Notes: a model not told the origin generated them from the letters alone. Counted from the first letter of the stretch, positions 36,337 through 47,094 are shown. The stretch is 62,484 nucleotides of DNA from Gilliamella intestini (GCF_900094935.1 NZ_FMBA01000002.1:1-62484), one strand, 5' to 3'. Program-made: numbers and translations.

Positions 36337-36648
36337 ATGAATATTACACAATTCCATACACTTACCGACAAATTATTTAATAAAATCGAGCTATTTTTAG
36401 ATAATTATGTTGATGAACATGACATTGATTTGGACTATGAAACTAATGGTAATGTTATTACTATTAGTTTTCCTAATGGCAGTAAAATTATTGTTAACAC
36501 TCAAGAACCCCTTTTCCAGATTTGGTTAGCTACACGTAAGCAAGGTTATCATTTTGATTATGTAAATGATAATTGGGTCTGTAATCGGACTGATAAACCT
36601 TTCGAGATAGTCTTTTCTGAATCTGTAAAAGAGCAATCAGCACAATAG
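36337..36648 (+). CDS. cyaY: Frataxin homologue CyaY
   Basis: The 103-residue protein is a bacterial frataxin that binds iron and modulates the IscS desulfurase during iron-sulfur cluster assembly. The acidic first helix (DNYVDEHDIDLDYE) and the QIWLATRKQGYHFDY block with tryptophan at the sheet are diagnostic. Length fits. Here it is separated from lptM-dapF by uvrD and others, while in E. coli cyaY lies directly beside them. The ribosome-binding site is weak. Confidence 0.95.
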   Translation: MNITQFHTLTDKLFNKIELFLDNYVDEHDIDLDYETNGNVITISFPNGSKIIVNTQEPLFQIWLATRKQGYHFDYVNDNWVCNRTDKPFEIVFSESVKEQSAQ

Positions 36649-36657
36649 CACATATAA

Positions 36658-36687
36658 AAACGGGAATTTAACTATAAATTCCCGTTT
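36658..36687. terminator. Bidirectional terminator between cyaY and uvrD
   Basis: AAACGGGAATTTA pairs perfectly with TAAATTCCCGTTT over 13 bp with a 4-base loop. It lies between the convergent ends of cyaY and uvrD and has A/T tails on both sides, so it can serve both transcripts. Confidence 0.85.
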
Positions 36688-36729
36688 AATTATAAAATGT
36701 TATAAAATAGCTCAATACAGTCTACAATT

Positions 36730-38934
36730 TTACAATAAAGTTAGATTTGCCAATTTAATAACTAGCCATTTAATTCCTTCATTAACAAAAGCAATTTGGG
36801 CTCTCCTATGATCACCGTCACCATCAATACTAACAATAGTTCCTTCACCAAAACGGCTATGTAGCACTTTACGACCTAATCTATAACCATCATCATTTTG
36901 GCGAGCTTTTTTAGGATAAGATTTTTTAGGGTCATTATATTCTTTTCGATCAGATACCCTAATAAAGTCTTGATGGCTGATTTCGTTTAATGCATCAACG
37001 GGTAACTCATTTAAAAACCGCGAAGGTAAATTGCGCTCTTCACGCCCATATAGGCGCCTTATCTGAGCTAATGATAGTGTTAAGCGTTTACGTGCTCGAG
37101 TAATACCAACATAAGCAAGACGACGCTCTTCTTCCATTTTTTCAGGGTCTTGTGCTGATCGTTGATCTGGAAATACGCCATCTTCTAGTCCAACAATAAA
37201 TACATTATCAAATTCAAGCCCTTTTGCTGAATGCAAAGTCATTAATTGAATTGAATTTTGTTCATTAATCACATCACGGCTTTCTAGCGAGGTATATGCT
37301 AAAAATGATTCTAAAACAGTCAATGTTTTACCCGTTTCATTATCTTGGATAATTGTATTTTCATTAGAATGATGAAACTGCTCAGCAGCCGATACCAATT
37401 CTTCAAGATTTTCTAGCCTTGATTGTCCTTTAATACCGGGTTCTTGTTCGTACATTTGTAATATACCCGATAGTTTAATAATCATATCAAGTTGTTTATA
37501 AACTGGTTGCGATTCCACTTTATCAAAGATAAATTCCATTAAATCTAAAAAGCGACTTAAGCCAGAGCATTGTCTTTCGCTCAATGCATTGGTTTGAATA
37601 AGCATTAAACAGGCATCCCATAATGAAATACTATGTTGCTTGGCGACGGTTCTAACTCTATCTAATGTAATAGTGCCAATCCCACGCGTTGGAGTATTAA
37701 TCACCGCTTCAAATGCCATATCATTGTTGTGATCATGTAATAGTCGTAAATAGGCAAGTGCTAATTTGACTTCTTGTCGTTCATAAAAGCGAATTGAGCC
37801 ATAAATTTGGTAAGGTAATCCCGCTTGTAATAATGTATCTTCAAATATACGTGATTGCGCATTACTGCGATACAAAATAGCACAGCTTGAGTAATTATCA
37901 CCCTCTTGATGGCGCTTTTTAATTTGACCTGTAACAAACCTTGCCTCATCAATATCATTATAACCAATATAAAGCAAAATCTGTTCACCATCACCGCTAT
38001 CTGTCCATAAATTTTTACCCAACCGCTTGCTATTTTGTGCTATCAACTTATTTGCAGCATCTAAAATATTATTAGTTGAACGGTAATTTTGTTCTAATCG
38101 AATAATTTCGGTTTCAGGATAATCATTGATAAACAATTGAAGATTATCCGCATTAGCTCCACGCCAACTATAGATAGATTGGTCATCATCCCCCACAATC
38201 ATCACATTAGCGGTATTACCTGCCAATTTTTTTACCAATCGGTACTGAATCTTGTTCGTATCTTGAAACTCATCAATTAAAATATTACAAAAGCGACGGT
38301 GACAATAATTTAAAACTTCTTGATTTTGACAAAGGAGTTCGTAAGTTCTTAGAATTAACTCCGAAAAATCAAGATAACCAAGCTTATCACAAATGACTTG
38401 ATAATCGTGATAAATCCTTTGCCACATAACTTGTTTTGGATCTTCAGGAACAATGTCATCTGCACGAAGCCCCTTTTCTTTCTGAGTAGAAATAAAGGCA
38501 GCACACTGCTTAGCTGACCACTGCTTCTCATCGATTTTCAACTCACGAAAAATTCGTTTAATAAGGCGAACTTGATCTTCCGTATCAATTAATTGAAAAT
38601 TAGGTGGCAATTTAGCTTGCTCTGAAAACATACGCAATAAGCGATGAGACAAACCATGAAAAGTACCCACCCACATGCCATTAAAATAACCTTCGCCAAC
38701 TAATGCTTGAATACGCTCCTGCATTTCAGCAGCCGCTTTATTGGTAAAGGTAACGGCAAAAATTGAACTTGGGGAATATTGCTTTTCAATACAAAGCCAA
38801 GCAATACGATGAACTAAAACGCGAGTTTTACCACTCCCTGCACCAGCAAGAACAATGGTATATTGATTATCAGTGGTGGTGGCATTTTTTTGCTCGGTGT
38901 TTAGCTCATCTAATAATGATTGACTAGTTTCCAT
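36730..38934 (-). CDS. uvrD: DNA helicase II
   Basis: The 734-residue SF1A helicase unwinds 3'-5' in nucleotide excision and mismatch repair. Motif I GAGSGKT spans residues 31-37, motif II is DEFQDTN, motif III GDDDQSIYSWRGA, and motifs V-VI include LMTLHSAKGLEFD and RLAYVGITRARKRL. The C-terminal part with VLHSRFGEGTIVSIDGDG is the UvrD Tudor-like domain that contacts RNA polymerase. I start at M12 of the longest frame (ATG 38934, METSQSLLDELN), which aligns with E. coli UvrD. Confidence 0.97.
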   Translation of the reverse strand: METSQSLLDELNTEQKNATTTDNQYTIVLAGAGSGKTRVLVHRIAWLCIEKQYSPSSIFAVTFTNKAAAEMQERIQALVGEGYFNGMWVGTFHGLSHRLLRMFSEQAKLPPNFQLIDTEDQVRLIKRIFRELKIDEKQWSAKQCAAFISTQKEKGLRADDIVPEDPKQVMWQRIYHDYQVICDKLGYLDFSELILRTYELLCQNQEVLNYCHRRFCNILIDEFQDTNKIQYRLVKKLAGNTANVMIVGDDDQSIYSWRGANADNLQLFINDYPETEIIRLEQNYRSTNNILDAANKLIAQNSKRLGKNLWTDSGDGEQILLYIGYNDIDEARFVTGQIKKRHQEGDNYSSCAILYRSNAQSRIFEDTLLQAGLPYQIYGSIRFYERQEVKLALAYLRLLHDHNNDMAFEAVINTPTRGIGTITLDRVRTVAKQHSISLWDACLMLIQTNALSERQCSGLSRFLDLMEFIFDKVESQPVYKQLDMIIKLSGILQMYEQEPGIKGQSRLENLEELVSAAEQFHHSNENTIIQDNETGKTLTVLESFLAYTSLESRDVINEQNSIQLMTLHSAKGLEFDNVFIVGLEDGVFPDQRSAQDPEKMEEERRLAYVGITRARKRLTLSLAQIRRLYGREERNLPSRFLNELPVDALNEISHQDFIRVSDRKEYNDPKKSYPKKARQNDDGYRLGRKVLHSRFGEGTIVSIDGDGDHRRAQIAFVNEGIKWLVIKLANLTLL

Positions 38935-39140
38935 TATATTCAAACCTATTTTGATAACAAAAAACACTAACCAACATTAATGTTGAAAATGTTAATATTT
39001 TTATCATATTTAAAGATATTTGGTTGACTGTAATCAAACAGGAATATAAAAACAAAACTATTAAGCGCAACACACCGTTACACTTAACACAATTTATCTT
39101 TATATAGGCTTACTGTCCATCTATACAGGTAAAGGTAAGA

Positions 39141-39854
39141 TTATAGCAGATTATCCAATTCTAGCAATTGAGTTATTTCCATATGAGGTAAACATCTTGC
39201 ATCATCAAGTTGAAAAATGTCACACTTATAGATATTAATAAAACAAGCTAAGAAGCCATTGTTGATAGCACCATTAACATCAGTCAATAGATTATCGCCT
39301 ACATGTAAAATATGTTGTGATGGAATAGCTAACTTGTCAGAAGCTAAATCAAAAATCTCGGGAAACGGTTTTGAACGCCCATGTTCACCACCACGCAATG
39401 AAAATTGAAAATAATCCCCTAAACCAATTTGATTAATATCTACATTTCCATTAGTGATTACTGCCAAAGGGTATTTCGTAGCTAATTTTGTCAATAACGT
39501 ATGTGTTGATTCTGGAACTTGCATTTTGTGCCGCCAAAAATTAAAGCATGATATTGATTCATCAATAATATCTGCAAATTTTTGTACTGGAATATCAGTT
39601 TTATTTAACAGCGATTTGATAGTTTGAAATCGCCAAACATTAACATCGTGATAAATTTCGGGATGAGATAAAAGCACAGTGTGCTTTTCGGCCAAATACT
39701 TGGATATTGTAAGCGTATGCAATTGCTCATAATTTTGGAGTATTTTGACCATTTCTTGTTCCGCTTTTTCAACAATCATGCTGTTATCGTATAACGTGTC
39801 ATCGAGATCGAAAGTCAATGCTTTAATCGTATTAATAGATCGATAAAAGTGCAT
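39141..39854 (-). CDS. yigB: HAD phosphatase YigB (riboflavin pathway)
   Basis: The 237-residue HAD-superfamily enzyme has nucleophile D16 and acid D18 in LTFDLDDTLYD, motif II VITNGN, and the later HVGDNLLTDVNGA motif. In E. coli YigB dephosphorylates 5-amino-6-(5-phosphoribitylamino)uracil in riboflavin synthesis, along with other phosphates. It is 2 bases downstream of xerC, as in the enteric dapF-yigA-xerC-yigB operon, with GGAGAAAA upstream. Confidence 0.93.
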   Translation of the reverse strand: MHFYRSINTIKALTFDLDDTLYDNSMIVEKAEQEMVKILQNYEQLHTLTISKYLAEKHTVLLSHPEIYHDVNVWRFQTIKSLLNKTDIPVQKFADIIDESISCFNFWRHKMQVPESTHTLLTKLATKYPLAVITNGNVDINQIGLGDYFQFSLRGGEHGRSKPFPEIFDLASDKLAIPSQHILHVGDNLLTDVNGAINNGFLACFINIYKCDIFQLDDARCLPHMEITQLLELDNLL

Positions 39855-39856
39855 CG

Positions 39857-40777
39857 TTATTTTCTCCTTTTAGCTCGTGGATGGGCTGAATCATAAACTT
39901 CTGATAGGTGTGCAAAATCCAAATGTGTATAAACTTGGGTCGTTGATAAATCAGCATGTCCAAGCAACTCTTGTACTGCGCGTAAATCACCACTTGATTC
40001 TAGCATATGAGTTGCAAAAGAATGGCGTAATTTATGGGGATGAACATGACTGTTTAGTCCTTGTTTAACACCCCACTGAGCAAACCGTTTTTCAACATTT
40101 CGCGGTGAAATACGCTTACCTAATTTAGAAATAAATAAAGCATCATCTTGTGGCGCCAAAAAATCTCGCATTGATAACCAGTGTTTAATCCATTTGATAG
40201 ATTCTCGGCCTAATGGTAATTTTCGCTCTTTATTTCCCTTACCCATTACACGAATTTCACCATCAACAAGATTCAATTCTCGACAGTTAAGGCCGACTAA
40301 TTCAGAAAGGCGTAACCCAGAACCATACATCACTTCAAGCATAGCTCTGTCACGAACAGAAAGGGGATCGTTATGATCAATATCAAGCAATTGATTAATT
40401 TCGTCAATATCAATGTTTTTTGGTAAGTGTTGACCTAATTTTGGATTTAGCACGCCTCGAGCTGGATTGGCAGTAAGTAGTTCATTTTTAACCATCCAAT
40501 CGCAAAAGCTCCGCAATGCCGATAATCTTAATGATAAGCTTCTTGCCTGTAAACCAGTGCGTTTACTACGACTAATCAATAATCTTACCGCAGATGAGTC
40601 TAAATCTTGCCATGTTGATAATTCTATCTCTTTCGCTAACAAAATAAGTGCATACAGCTGTCTTTGATAATTAATTTGAGTATTTAAGCTAAGCTGTCGT
40701 TCTGACTTTAAATAATTTAAAAATTGATCAACAGGTAACGTTAATGCAGTATTGTCATTTTGATTAGGCTGTTTCAT
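39857..40777 (-). CDS. xerC: Tyrosine recombinase XerC
   Basis: The 306-residue recombinase works with XerD at dif to resolve chromosome dimers. The catalytic set is R156 (SGLRLSE), K180-region lysine in [10 protein letters not shown]248 and R251 ([10 protein letters not shown]), H274 (LLGHADLS) and Y283 (TQVYTHLD). The N-terminal SAM-like domain occupies about 15-105. It lies 10 bases after the DUF484 gene with AAGGAT upstream. Context identifies it as XerC and not XerD or a phage integrase. Confidence 0.97.
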   Translation of the reverse strand: MKQPNQNDNTALTLPVDQFLNYLKSERQLSLNTQINYQRQLYALILLAKEIELSTWQDLDSSAVRLLISRSKRTGLQARSLSLRLSALRSFCDWMVKNELLTANPARGVLNPKLGQHLPKNIDIDEINQLLDIDHNDPLSVRDRAMLEVMYGSGLRLSELVGLNCRELNLVDGEIRVMGKGNKERKLPLGRESIKWIKHWLSMRDFLAPQDDALFISKLGKRISPRNVEKRFAQWGVKQGLNSHVHPHKLRHSFATHMLESSGDLRAVQELLGHADLSTTQVYTHLDFAHLSEVYDSAHPRAKRRK

Positions 40778-40787
40778 GAGGGGATCC

Positions 40788-41531
40788 TTATTTTTTTCGC
40801 ATAATCCATTTGCTAATTAAAATAGGTAAAATTTCACTCATTTTTTCAAGTAATAATGTTCCTTGCCCAGCTTGGTAATGTTGTAAATTAGCGCTAGTAA
40901 ACATTAACAATCCTAAATCACCAAATTGCCCTAATAAAGATAAAGCAACCGATCCAACATAACCATGTTTAGGTAACAAAAAATCAAGTTCAGTTGAATT
41001 TAATGGTCCTAAATATTGTTGGTTATACTGTAAGTGCCTAACACGAATAAAATCGAATTGTGATGGATTTAACGCTAAATGATGATAATTTGATGGTGCA
41101 CTAAGCAACCATTTATCATCAAAAAGATACAAATAAGCACCGCTAAGACCTAACGATTTTGCCCATGTATTTAATAACGCTATCAATTGATTTAGATCCT
41201 GAGCTTTAATCAACTCAATTTGCAAATCCATTAGTTGATTAAACAGCAATTCATTGGCGCTAGCATGCTCCATTAATAACGAGATTTCACACTCTAGCTG
41301 ATTAATTTTGTTACGCTGACGAGCCATATTCCATTCAGGTAACGAAATTATTCCCCGTACTGGATGCGGCACTCGCATACATTCAACATGTCTAGCATTT
41401 CGTATAAAAAAATCTGGGTTATCAATAAGATATTGTGCCACAATTTCGTCATTTAACTTTACTGATGAAGGCTTCTGTTGAGCTTTTTTATCTTTTAAAT
41501 TTTGTATATTTTCACCAACCATAATTAACAT
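40788..41531 (-). CDS. yigA: DUF484 family protein (YigA-like)
   Basis: The 247-residue protein is a DUF484 member with a GAF-like fold. Characteristic are the N-terminal [20 protein letters not shown], the [20 protein letters not shown] helix and the C-terminal [30 protein letters not shown]. Function is unknown. It sits between dapF and xerC, as in E. coli. The first codon is uncertain because two ATGs three codons apart both have poor ribosome-binding sites. Confidence 0.9.
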   Translation of the reverse strand: MLIMVGENIQNLKDKKAQQKPSSVKLNDEIVAQYLIDNPDFFIRNARHVECMRVPHPVRGIISLPEWNMARQRNKINQLECEISLLMEHASANELLFNQLMDLQIELIKAQDLNQLIALLNTWAKSLGLSGAYLYLFDDKWLLSAPSNYHHLALNPSQFDFIRVRHLQYNQQYLGPLNSTELDFLLPKHGYVGSVALSLLGQFGDLGLLMFTSANLQHYQAGQGTLLLEKMSEILPILISKWIMRKK

Positions 41532-41644
41532 CTATTATATTATCGTATTATCACATTACGTTATGTTTCTACTGCTTTTTTGCTTTGCTATTTTCTATCA
41601 ATTCAACCAACAAATGCAGGTAATTATCGATGATGATATGGCAG

Positions 41645-42469
41645 TTAAATTGCAATAAAACCATCATAAACATGTGTTGCAGGTCCTGTCATATAAAGTG
41701 GTTGATTACTACCTTGCCATTCGATCAATAATTTACCACCTGGTAAATTAACATTAACGCATTCATTTAATAAGCCTTGTTTGATACCAACTGCAACTGC
41801 TGCACAAGCACCAGTGCCACAAGCTTGTGTTTCGCCAACACCTCGTTCAAAGACGCGTAAATTAATGTTATTGCGATCAATAATATGCATAAATCCAATA
41901 TTAGCACGTTCAGGAAAACGTTCATGCTGCTCTAACAGTGGCCCAAGCGTTGCAACTTGTGCTGTTACAATGTTCTCAACTTGAATCACACAATGAGGAT
42001 TTCCCATAGAAGCAACACCACATAATACGGTTTGTTCTTGTGCACGAATGATATAAGTCTTTTCTTCTTTGATAGCTTTGAAAGGGATTTTACTAGGTTC
42101 AAAAATAGGCTCCCCCATATTAACTCGTATAGTTTCGTCCGCATTGACCGTTAAAACAATATTACCTTTCATTGTACTAACTTTTAATACCCGTTTGCGG
42201 GTCAATCCTTTTAAACGAACAAAACGCGCAAAACAGCGTGCACCATTACCGCATTGCTCAACCTCGGAACCATCAGAATTAAAAATACGATAATGAAAAT
42301 CACTATCTGGCACATAAGGTGGTTCAACAATAAGCAATTGGTCAAATCCAACACCAGTGTACCTATCTGCCATGCGTTTAATCATTTCAGTAGAAAGATG
42401 AACATTTTGCGTTACGGCATCAATAACCATAAAATCATTCCCGAGCCCATGCATTTTTGAAAAGTTCAT
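41645..42469 (-). CDS. dapF: Diaminopimelate epimerase
   Basis: The 274-residue enzyme interconverts LL- and meso-diaminopimelate for lysine and peptidoglycan. The two catalytic cysteines are C73 ([10 protein letters not shown]) and C217 ([10 protein letters not shown]). I start at ATG 42469 ([13 protein letters not shown]), preceded by AGAAGGTAA; this gives exactly the length of the E. coli enzyme. It lies downstream of lysA, so consecutive lysine-pathway steps are encoded together. Confidence 0.97.
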   Translation of the reverse strand: MNFSKMHGLGNDFMVIDAVTQNVHLSTEMIKRMADRYTGVGFDQLLIVEPPYVPDSDFHYRIFNSDGSEVEQCGNGARCFARFVRLKGLTRKRVLKVSTMKGNIVLTVNADETIRVNMGEPIFEPSKIPFKAIKEEKTYIIRAQEQTVLCGVASMGNPHCVIQVENIVTAQVATLGPLLEQHERFPERANIGFMHIIDRNNINLRVFERGVGETQACGTGACAAVAVGIKQGLLNECVNVNLPGGKLLIEWQGSNQPLYMTGPATHVYDGFIAI

Positions 42470-42603
42470 CGTTAGTTTACCTTCTATTATCAAACGTTTT
42501 ATTTTGTTACTTGTTGCTTTCAGCTTCATTGTTAACCAGAATCGACTTAAAACCAGAAATACAGCTATTATTTATTAAACATTTCCAACACAATTTATCA
42601 AAA

Positions 42604-43857
42604 TTATAAAACCGATTCACCACGCCATAAATCGTCAAAGGATTCTCGCTGACGAATTAATTTATGCTGTTGTTCATCAATGATCATCACTTCCGCAGGC
42701 CTTGGATGACTATTATAATTTGATGCCATACTAAAGCCATAAGCACCCGCACTGCAAATAACAAGCAAATCATCTTGCTTAACTGAAAGTTCTCGCTGAT
42801 ACGCCAAAACATCACTTGATTCGCAAATTGGTCCAACAACATTGTATACAAAAGACTCATCATCTGGTTTTGGTTGTTTTTCAGGTAAGACTCTCATCCA
42901 AGCATCATAAAGTGCAGGGCGAATTAAGTCGTTCATGCCAGCATCAACAATCGCAAAATGGTTACCCTCTTGATGTTTGGTATATTCAACCTTAGTAATT
43001 AACACGCCTGAATTAGCCACAATTGATCGCCCTGGTTCAAACAAAATTTCAATATCGGGGTAGTTGATCAACTTGTTTTTCAATTCTGTCACAAGTTGCG
43101 ATGGCGTTGGTGGTTGTTCGTTATCATAACAAACGCCTAATCCACCCCCAAGATCAATATGCTCAATGGTAATATTATCAGCTTGCAGTTTGTCCACTAA
43201 AGCAAGTATACGATCAGTAGCATCAATAAACGGCGATAATTGCGTTAACTGCGAGCCAATATGACAATCAATACCAACAATATTAATATTTGTTAATGCA
43301 CGGGCACGTTGATAAACCGATAATGCTAACTGATAGCTAATTCCAAATTTGTTTTCGCGTAGACCTGTTGAAATATAAGGATGCGTTTTAGCATCCACAT
43401 CAGGGTTGATTCTTAATGAAATTGGTGCAATTTTATTTAACCTTTTAGCAACTTCATCAATTCGATATAATTCAGCCTCTGACTCAACATTAAAACATTT
43501 TATTCCGACCTCAAGCGCACGCTCAATTTCAATTATTGATTTAGCAACACCTGAAAAGACAATTTTTTTGGGATCGGCACCTGCTTTTAATACTCGTTCT
43601 AACTCACCTTGTGAAACAATATCAAAACCAGCACCTAATTTTGCAAGCAAACTTAAAACAGCTAAATTGCTATTTGCTTTAACGGCATAACAGATTAAAT
43701 GATTTGTATTAACCAAGGCCTGTTCATAGGCTAAAAACTGCTCACGAATATGATTGGCTGAATAGACATATAAAGGGGTACCATACTGCTTAGCAAGATC
43801 TGCAATCGCTATTTGATTAGCAAATAAGCGATCATGTTGATAATTTAAAAAATCCAT
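42604..43857 (-). CDS. lysA: Diaminopimelate decarboxylase
   Basis: The 417-residue fold-III PLP enzyme converts meso-diaminopimelate to lysine. The PLP-binding lysine is K60 in CYAVKANSN. HIGSQ, DLGGGLG and EPGRSIVA are the phosphate and substrate motifs, and the C-terminal CESSDVLA supplies the partner-subunit cysteine. It lies between lptM and dapF; in E. coli lysA is elsewhere, while lptM-lysA-dapF order is known in Pasteurellaceae and pseudomonads. Confidence 0.97.
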   Translation of the reverse strand: MDFLNYQHDRLFANQIAIADLAKQYGTPLYVYSANHIREQFLAYEQALVNTNHLICYAVKANSNLAVLSLLAKLGAGFDIVSQGELERVLKAGADPKKIVFSGVAKSIIEIERALEVGIKCFNVESEAELYRIDEVAKRLNKIAPISLRINPDVDAKTHPYISTGLRENKFGISYQLALSVYQRARALTNINIVGIDCHIGSQLTQLSPFIDATDRILALVDKLQADNITIEHIDLGGGLGVCYDNEQPPTPSQLVTELKNKLINYPDIEILFEPGRSIVANSGVLITKVEYTKHQEGNHFAIVDAGMNDLIRPALYDAWMRVLPEKQPKPDDESFVYNVVGPICESSDVLAYQRELSVKQDDLLVICSAGAYGFSMASNYNSHPRPAEVMIIDEQQHKLIRQRESFDDLWRGESVL

Positions 43858-43869
43858 CGCTTTATTCCA

Positions 43870-44034
43870 TTATGCAATTTTAATAAACAAATCAGATTGA
43901 ATTGAGATTGTTGTTAATTTGGCTTGTTGCATTGCCGCTTTTTCATTTGGATGATAAAGAGGCCCCTTTAATCCACATCCCACTAATGCCAATATAACAA
44001 AACAGACAGAGAGTAATTTTATAGTTGATTTCAT
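43870..44034 (-). CDS. lptM: LPS-assembly lipoprotein LptM (YifL)
   Basis: The 54-residue lipoprotein has a signal peptide and lipobox LVGC, followed by the diagnostic GLKGPLYHP. In E. coli LptM stabilises oxidative maturation of the outer-membrane LptD-LptE translocon. I start at ATG 44034 (MKSTIKLLSV); a frame to 44055 would add seven residues. It is the first gene of the lptM-lysA-dapF-yigA-xerC-yigB run. Confidence 0.92.
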   Translation of the reverse strand: MKSTIKLLSVCFVILALVGCGLKGPLYHPNEKAAMQQAKLTTISIQSDLFIKIA

Positions 44035-44178
44035 AATATTCGCAATTCTTTCCATTTTTTTATAATGCTATCTATATTACACGATAGGCACAATGCTGCA
44101 AAGCGCAAATAATCGCTCATAAATAAACAGAGATATAAAATTGGAGTGCAGTGCTGTTTTATCAAAAATAACATTATA

Positions 44179-44205
44179 CTCCACCGCTAAATTATATTAG
44201 TGGAG
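44179..44205 (-). terminator. Possible terminator of the ula operon
   Basis: CTCCAC (44179-44184) pairs with GTGGAG (44200-44205), with extra pairing inside the loop after a 3-base bulge. It begins about 55 bases after the ulaE stop on the minus strand. No long U tract follows, so the call is tentative. Confidence 0.35.
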
Positions 44206-44258
44206 CATGATGTATTTTTAATTGTAGATAGTGAATTTATTATTGATTTTTATTAATT

Positions 44259-45170
44259 TTAATATGTTGTAAATAAAGGATAATTGGTTTTTTCACCTAT
44301 CTTTTTTAAGTGGTTTTGGGCAGTAATTATGTTATCTTGCCATTTTTCATCTTTTGCCCACATTTCTATTACCAATGGTGCAACATAATTCATAGTGCGA
44401 AGTGTTGCAAAAATAGCGGCAAAATCAACTTCACCTTCACCAATGACTAGATCCCTAAATTGCCCAGAATAATCAGCTTTAACTTTGCATGTGTCTTTTA
44501 AATGAATTTGGACAATATGATCACGACTTAACATAAGTTCAGTGCAAGTATCATAATTCCATCCAGTAATATTACCAACATCTGGATAAGCCATAAAGTA
44601 AGGCGAATCGATATTTTTTTTGAGGATTTCGAATTTGCTTAAACTGTTAAGATACGGCGTATCCATAATTTCAACCGCTAACATCACCCCTGCTCGCTCC
44701 GCTTGCTTAACTGCCCATTGCATACCTTGAATAAAGCGCTGATGTGTTTGTAAGTCAGCAGGTTCATAATAAACATCATAGCCAGCAAGTTGGATCACTC
44801 TTATTCCTAACTTATAAGCTAGCGTAATGGCTTTGTCCATAATGATTTGGGCTTCACTACGGATATCATTATTGGCTGAACCAAATGGATACTTACGATG
44901 TGCACTTAAGCACATGGAATGTAGAGGAATTCCGATTTTTTCGCATTGATGTCTGAGTGAATAGATCTCATCGTCAGACCAATCTAATCTGGCGCGACGT
45001 TCATCCGATTCATCGATAGAAATTTCAATGAAATCAAATCCTAAATCTTTAGTTACTTGTAATTTATCTTGCCATGATAATTCATTAGGTAAGGCTTTTT
45101 CATAAATACCAATACGAGGAGTATTTTTGATTTGATACAATGTTTTTGATCTATCTTTACTTTGCAACAT
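44259..45170 (-). CDS. ulaE: L-xylulose-5-phosphate 3-epimerase
   Basis: The 303-residue TIM-barrel enzyme converts L-xylulose-5-phosphate to L-ribulose-5-phosphate. UlaE-specific segments include GIYEKALP near 21-28, FIEISIDESDERRARLDW near 51-68, MCLSAHRKYPFGS near 95 and VIQLAGYDVYYEP near 139. It is the last gene of the ula operon, 65 bases after ulaD. It carries an N-terminal extension of about 15 residues relative to E. coli UlaE. Confidence 0.95.
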   Translation of the reverse strand: MLQSKDRSKTLYQIKNTPRIGIYEKALPNELSWQDKLQVTKDLGFDFIEISIDESDERRARLDWSDDEIYSLRHQCEKIGIPLHSMCLSAHRKYPFGSANNDIRSEAQIIMDKAITLAYKLGIRVIQLAGYDVYYEPADLQTHQRFIQGMQWAVKQAERAGVMLAVEIMDTPYLNSLSKFEILKKNIDSPYFMAYPDVGNITGWNYDTCTELMLSRDHIVQIHLKDTCKVKADYSGQFRDLVIGEGEVDFAAIFATLRTMNYVAPLVIEMWAKDEKWQDNIITAQNHLKKIGEKTNYPLFTTY

Positions 45171-45235
45171 GGTGATAACCTATTTTTTATATGAAAAGAA
45201 ACCATGCAGCCGATTTGTTCAGCTGCATGCGGTTG

Positions 45236-45880
45236 TTACCAATATTTTGCGATCTGCTCTCTTAATGCTTGCGCCGTTTTTTGACCATTTTCATTAGCAA
45301 GTGCACGACCAGCAATAAAGGCTTTGGTTTTTATTCCCGCAAATAAATGGATATCTTCTGGTACAATTCCACCTGTAATTGATAATTCAAGACCTAAATC
45401 AGACAATTGACGCATTTTAGTTATATCATCTTCCCCCCAACCAATACCTGCTAGTTCTGCATCACGAGAGCGATGGTATATGGCTTGCTTAATACCAAGT
45501 TTTCGCCAAGCTTTGGCATCATCTAAAGTCCAGTGACCATACAATTCGATTTGAATTTCACCATTAAATTCATCAGCCACTTTTTTACATGCTTCTACAG
45601 TTGCAATATGAGCTGCAGCTGATACTGTTAGCCAATTGGCACCAGCTGAAAACGCCATTTTTGCCAATATCGCCCCGCCGTCAGTGGTTTTTAAATCACA
45701 CACTAAAATATGATTTGGATAGAGTTCTCTTAACCGTTTTACACTTTGCATACCGGCACCAAACGCAAGAATGGTACCAACTTCAATGATATCAACAAAT
45801 CCTGCTACATTTTTCGCCACATCTAGTGCAGCTGCTAATTCAGTTTGATCTAATGCTATTTGTAATTTAGGCGCTGTCAT
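45236..45880 (-). CDS. ulaD: 3-keto-L-gulonate-6-phosphate decarboxylase
   Basis: The 214-residue orotidine-monophosphate-decarboxylase-superfamily enzyme converts 3-keto-L-gulonate 6-phosphate to L-xylulose-5-phosphate. The Mg-binding VCDLKTTDGGAILAKMAF block (about 60-77) and the phosphate-binding SITGGIVPEDIHLF near 165 match the KGPDC family. It is 20 bases after ulaF and has AAGGAGAA upstream. Confidence 0.95.
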   Translation of the reverse strand: MTAPKLQIALDQTELAAALDVAKNVAGFVDIIEVGTILAFGAGMQSVKRLRELYPNHILVCDLKTTDGGAILAKMAFSAGANWLTVSAAAHIATVEACKKVADEFNGEIQIELYGHWTLDDAKAWRKLGIKQAIYHRSRDAELAGIGWGEDDITKMRQLSDLGLELSITGGIVPEDIHLFAGIKTKAFIAGRALANENGQKTAQALREQIAKYW

Positions 45881-45900
45881 GTTGTTCTCCTTAATATTTG

Positions 45901-46593
45901 TTATTTTTGACCATAGTAAGCATTCGCACCATGTTTACGAAAATAGTGCTTGTCAGATAATGTTTGTTGTATTTTGATCGTTTGATTAAGTTGCCGAGTT
46001 GAAAGCGCCATCATTGCTACTTCTTCAAGTACGACAGCATTATGCACCGCATCTAAGGCGTTTTTCCCCCAACAAAATGGTGCATGACCTGATATGATAG
46101 CGCCAGGCATAGCAACAGAATCTAAGCCTCGGCGTTTAAACTCTTCTATTATTACTAATCCTGTATTTTTTTCGTAATCAGTTGCGATTTCACTATCGGT
46201 TAGTTCACGTGTACAAGGCACATCGCCATAAAAGTAATCAGCGTGAGTGGTGCCCAGTGCTGGAATATCTAATTGAGCTTGAGCCCAAATGGTAGCGTAA
46301 CGAGAATGCGTGTGTACAATGCCGCCAATTAGTGGAAATGCTTTATACAACTCAATATGTGTTGCGGTATCACTTGAAGGATTTAATTTTCCTTCTACAA
46401 TATCCCCCGTTAGTGAAACAACCACAATATCATCTACCTTCATATTGCTATACTCAACGCCAGAAGGTTTAATGGCGATAAGACCTTTATCGCGATCGAT
46501 TTCAGATACATTACCCCAAGTGAAGGTAACCAAATTATATTTGGGTAGTAATAAATTAGCCTTTAAAACACGTTCTTTTAAAGCTTGGTACAT
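45901..46593 (-). CDS. ulaF: L-ribulose-5-phosphate 4-epimerase
   Basis: The 230-residue class II aldolase-like enzyme converts L-ribulose-5-phosphate to D-xylulose-5-phosphate. Zinc ligands lie in [14 protein letters not shown] near 93-106 and in HADYFYGD, and a third histidine lies in [10 protein letters not shown]. The family also includes AraD and SgbE; operon context makes UlaF the best name. In E. coli ulaF is last in the operon; here it is between ulaC and ulaD. Confidence 0.94.
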   Translation of the reverse strand: MYQALKERVLKANLLLPKYNLVTFTWGNVSEIDRDKGLIAIKPSGVEYSNMKVDDIVVVSLTGDIVEGKLNPSSDTATHIELYKAFPLIGGIVHTHSRYATIWAQAQLDIPALGTTHADYFYGDVPCTRELTDSEIATDYEKNTGLVIIEEFKRRGLDSVAMPGAIISGHAPFCWGKNALDAVHNAVVLEEVAMMALSTRQLNQTIKIQQTLSDKHYFRKHGANAYYGQK

Positions 46594-46596
46594 AAT

Positions 46597-47070
46597 TCAA
46601 CCTCCATTTAATGCCTGATCAATAACGCCATAAACATCTTCTTTGGTGTTACAACGTCTTAATTTATCAAGATCGACTCCTGTTTCACTATTTTCATCAT
46701 CTAAAATTTGAGTCACTTCCATTAATCCTTCCATATGCTGATCAGATGTGCTACCAGCTAATGTCACTAAGACATCAACAGGCTCATCTTCGCCATCAAA
46801 ATAGACAGGATTTTTTAAAGTTACCAAAGCAAAAGCGGTACGATTTACACCATCTTCGGGCCTTGCGTGAGGCATGGCAAAATTTGGCGCAATAATAATG
46901 TAAGGTCCCATTGTGTTCACGCAGCGGATAATGGCATCGTAATAAGAAGGTTCTATTGCTTTAGAGGCAACTAACATATCAGTGCCCAATTTAACTGCTT
47001 CTTGCCAGTTTGATGCCTCAGCTTTGAGTAAAATAGAGTTATTTTCAATTAATGATTCTTTTAAAGCCAT
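46597..47070 (-). CDS. ulaC: Ascorbate-specific PTS enzyme IIA
   Basis: The 157-residue cytoplasmic EIIA carries phosphate from HPr to EIIB. The phosphorylated histidine is H68 in NFAMPHARPEDG, and the fold belongs to the mannitol/fructose EIIA type. It lies 24 bases after the fused EIIC-EIIB gene and 3 bases before ulaF, so all three are coupled. AAGGAG lies upstream of the start. Confidence 0.95.
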   Translation of the reverse strand: MALKESLIENNSILLKAEASNWQEAVKLGTDMLVASKAIEPSYYDAIIRCVNTMGPYIIIAPNFAMPHARPEDGVNRTAFALVTLKNPVYFDGEDEPVDVLVTLAGSTSDQHMEGLMEVTQILDDENSETGVDLDKLRRCNTKEDVYGVIDQALNGG

Positions 47071-47094
47071 GGTGTACTCCTTAGTATTTAAAAT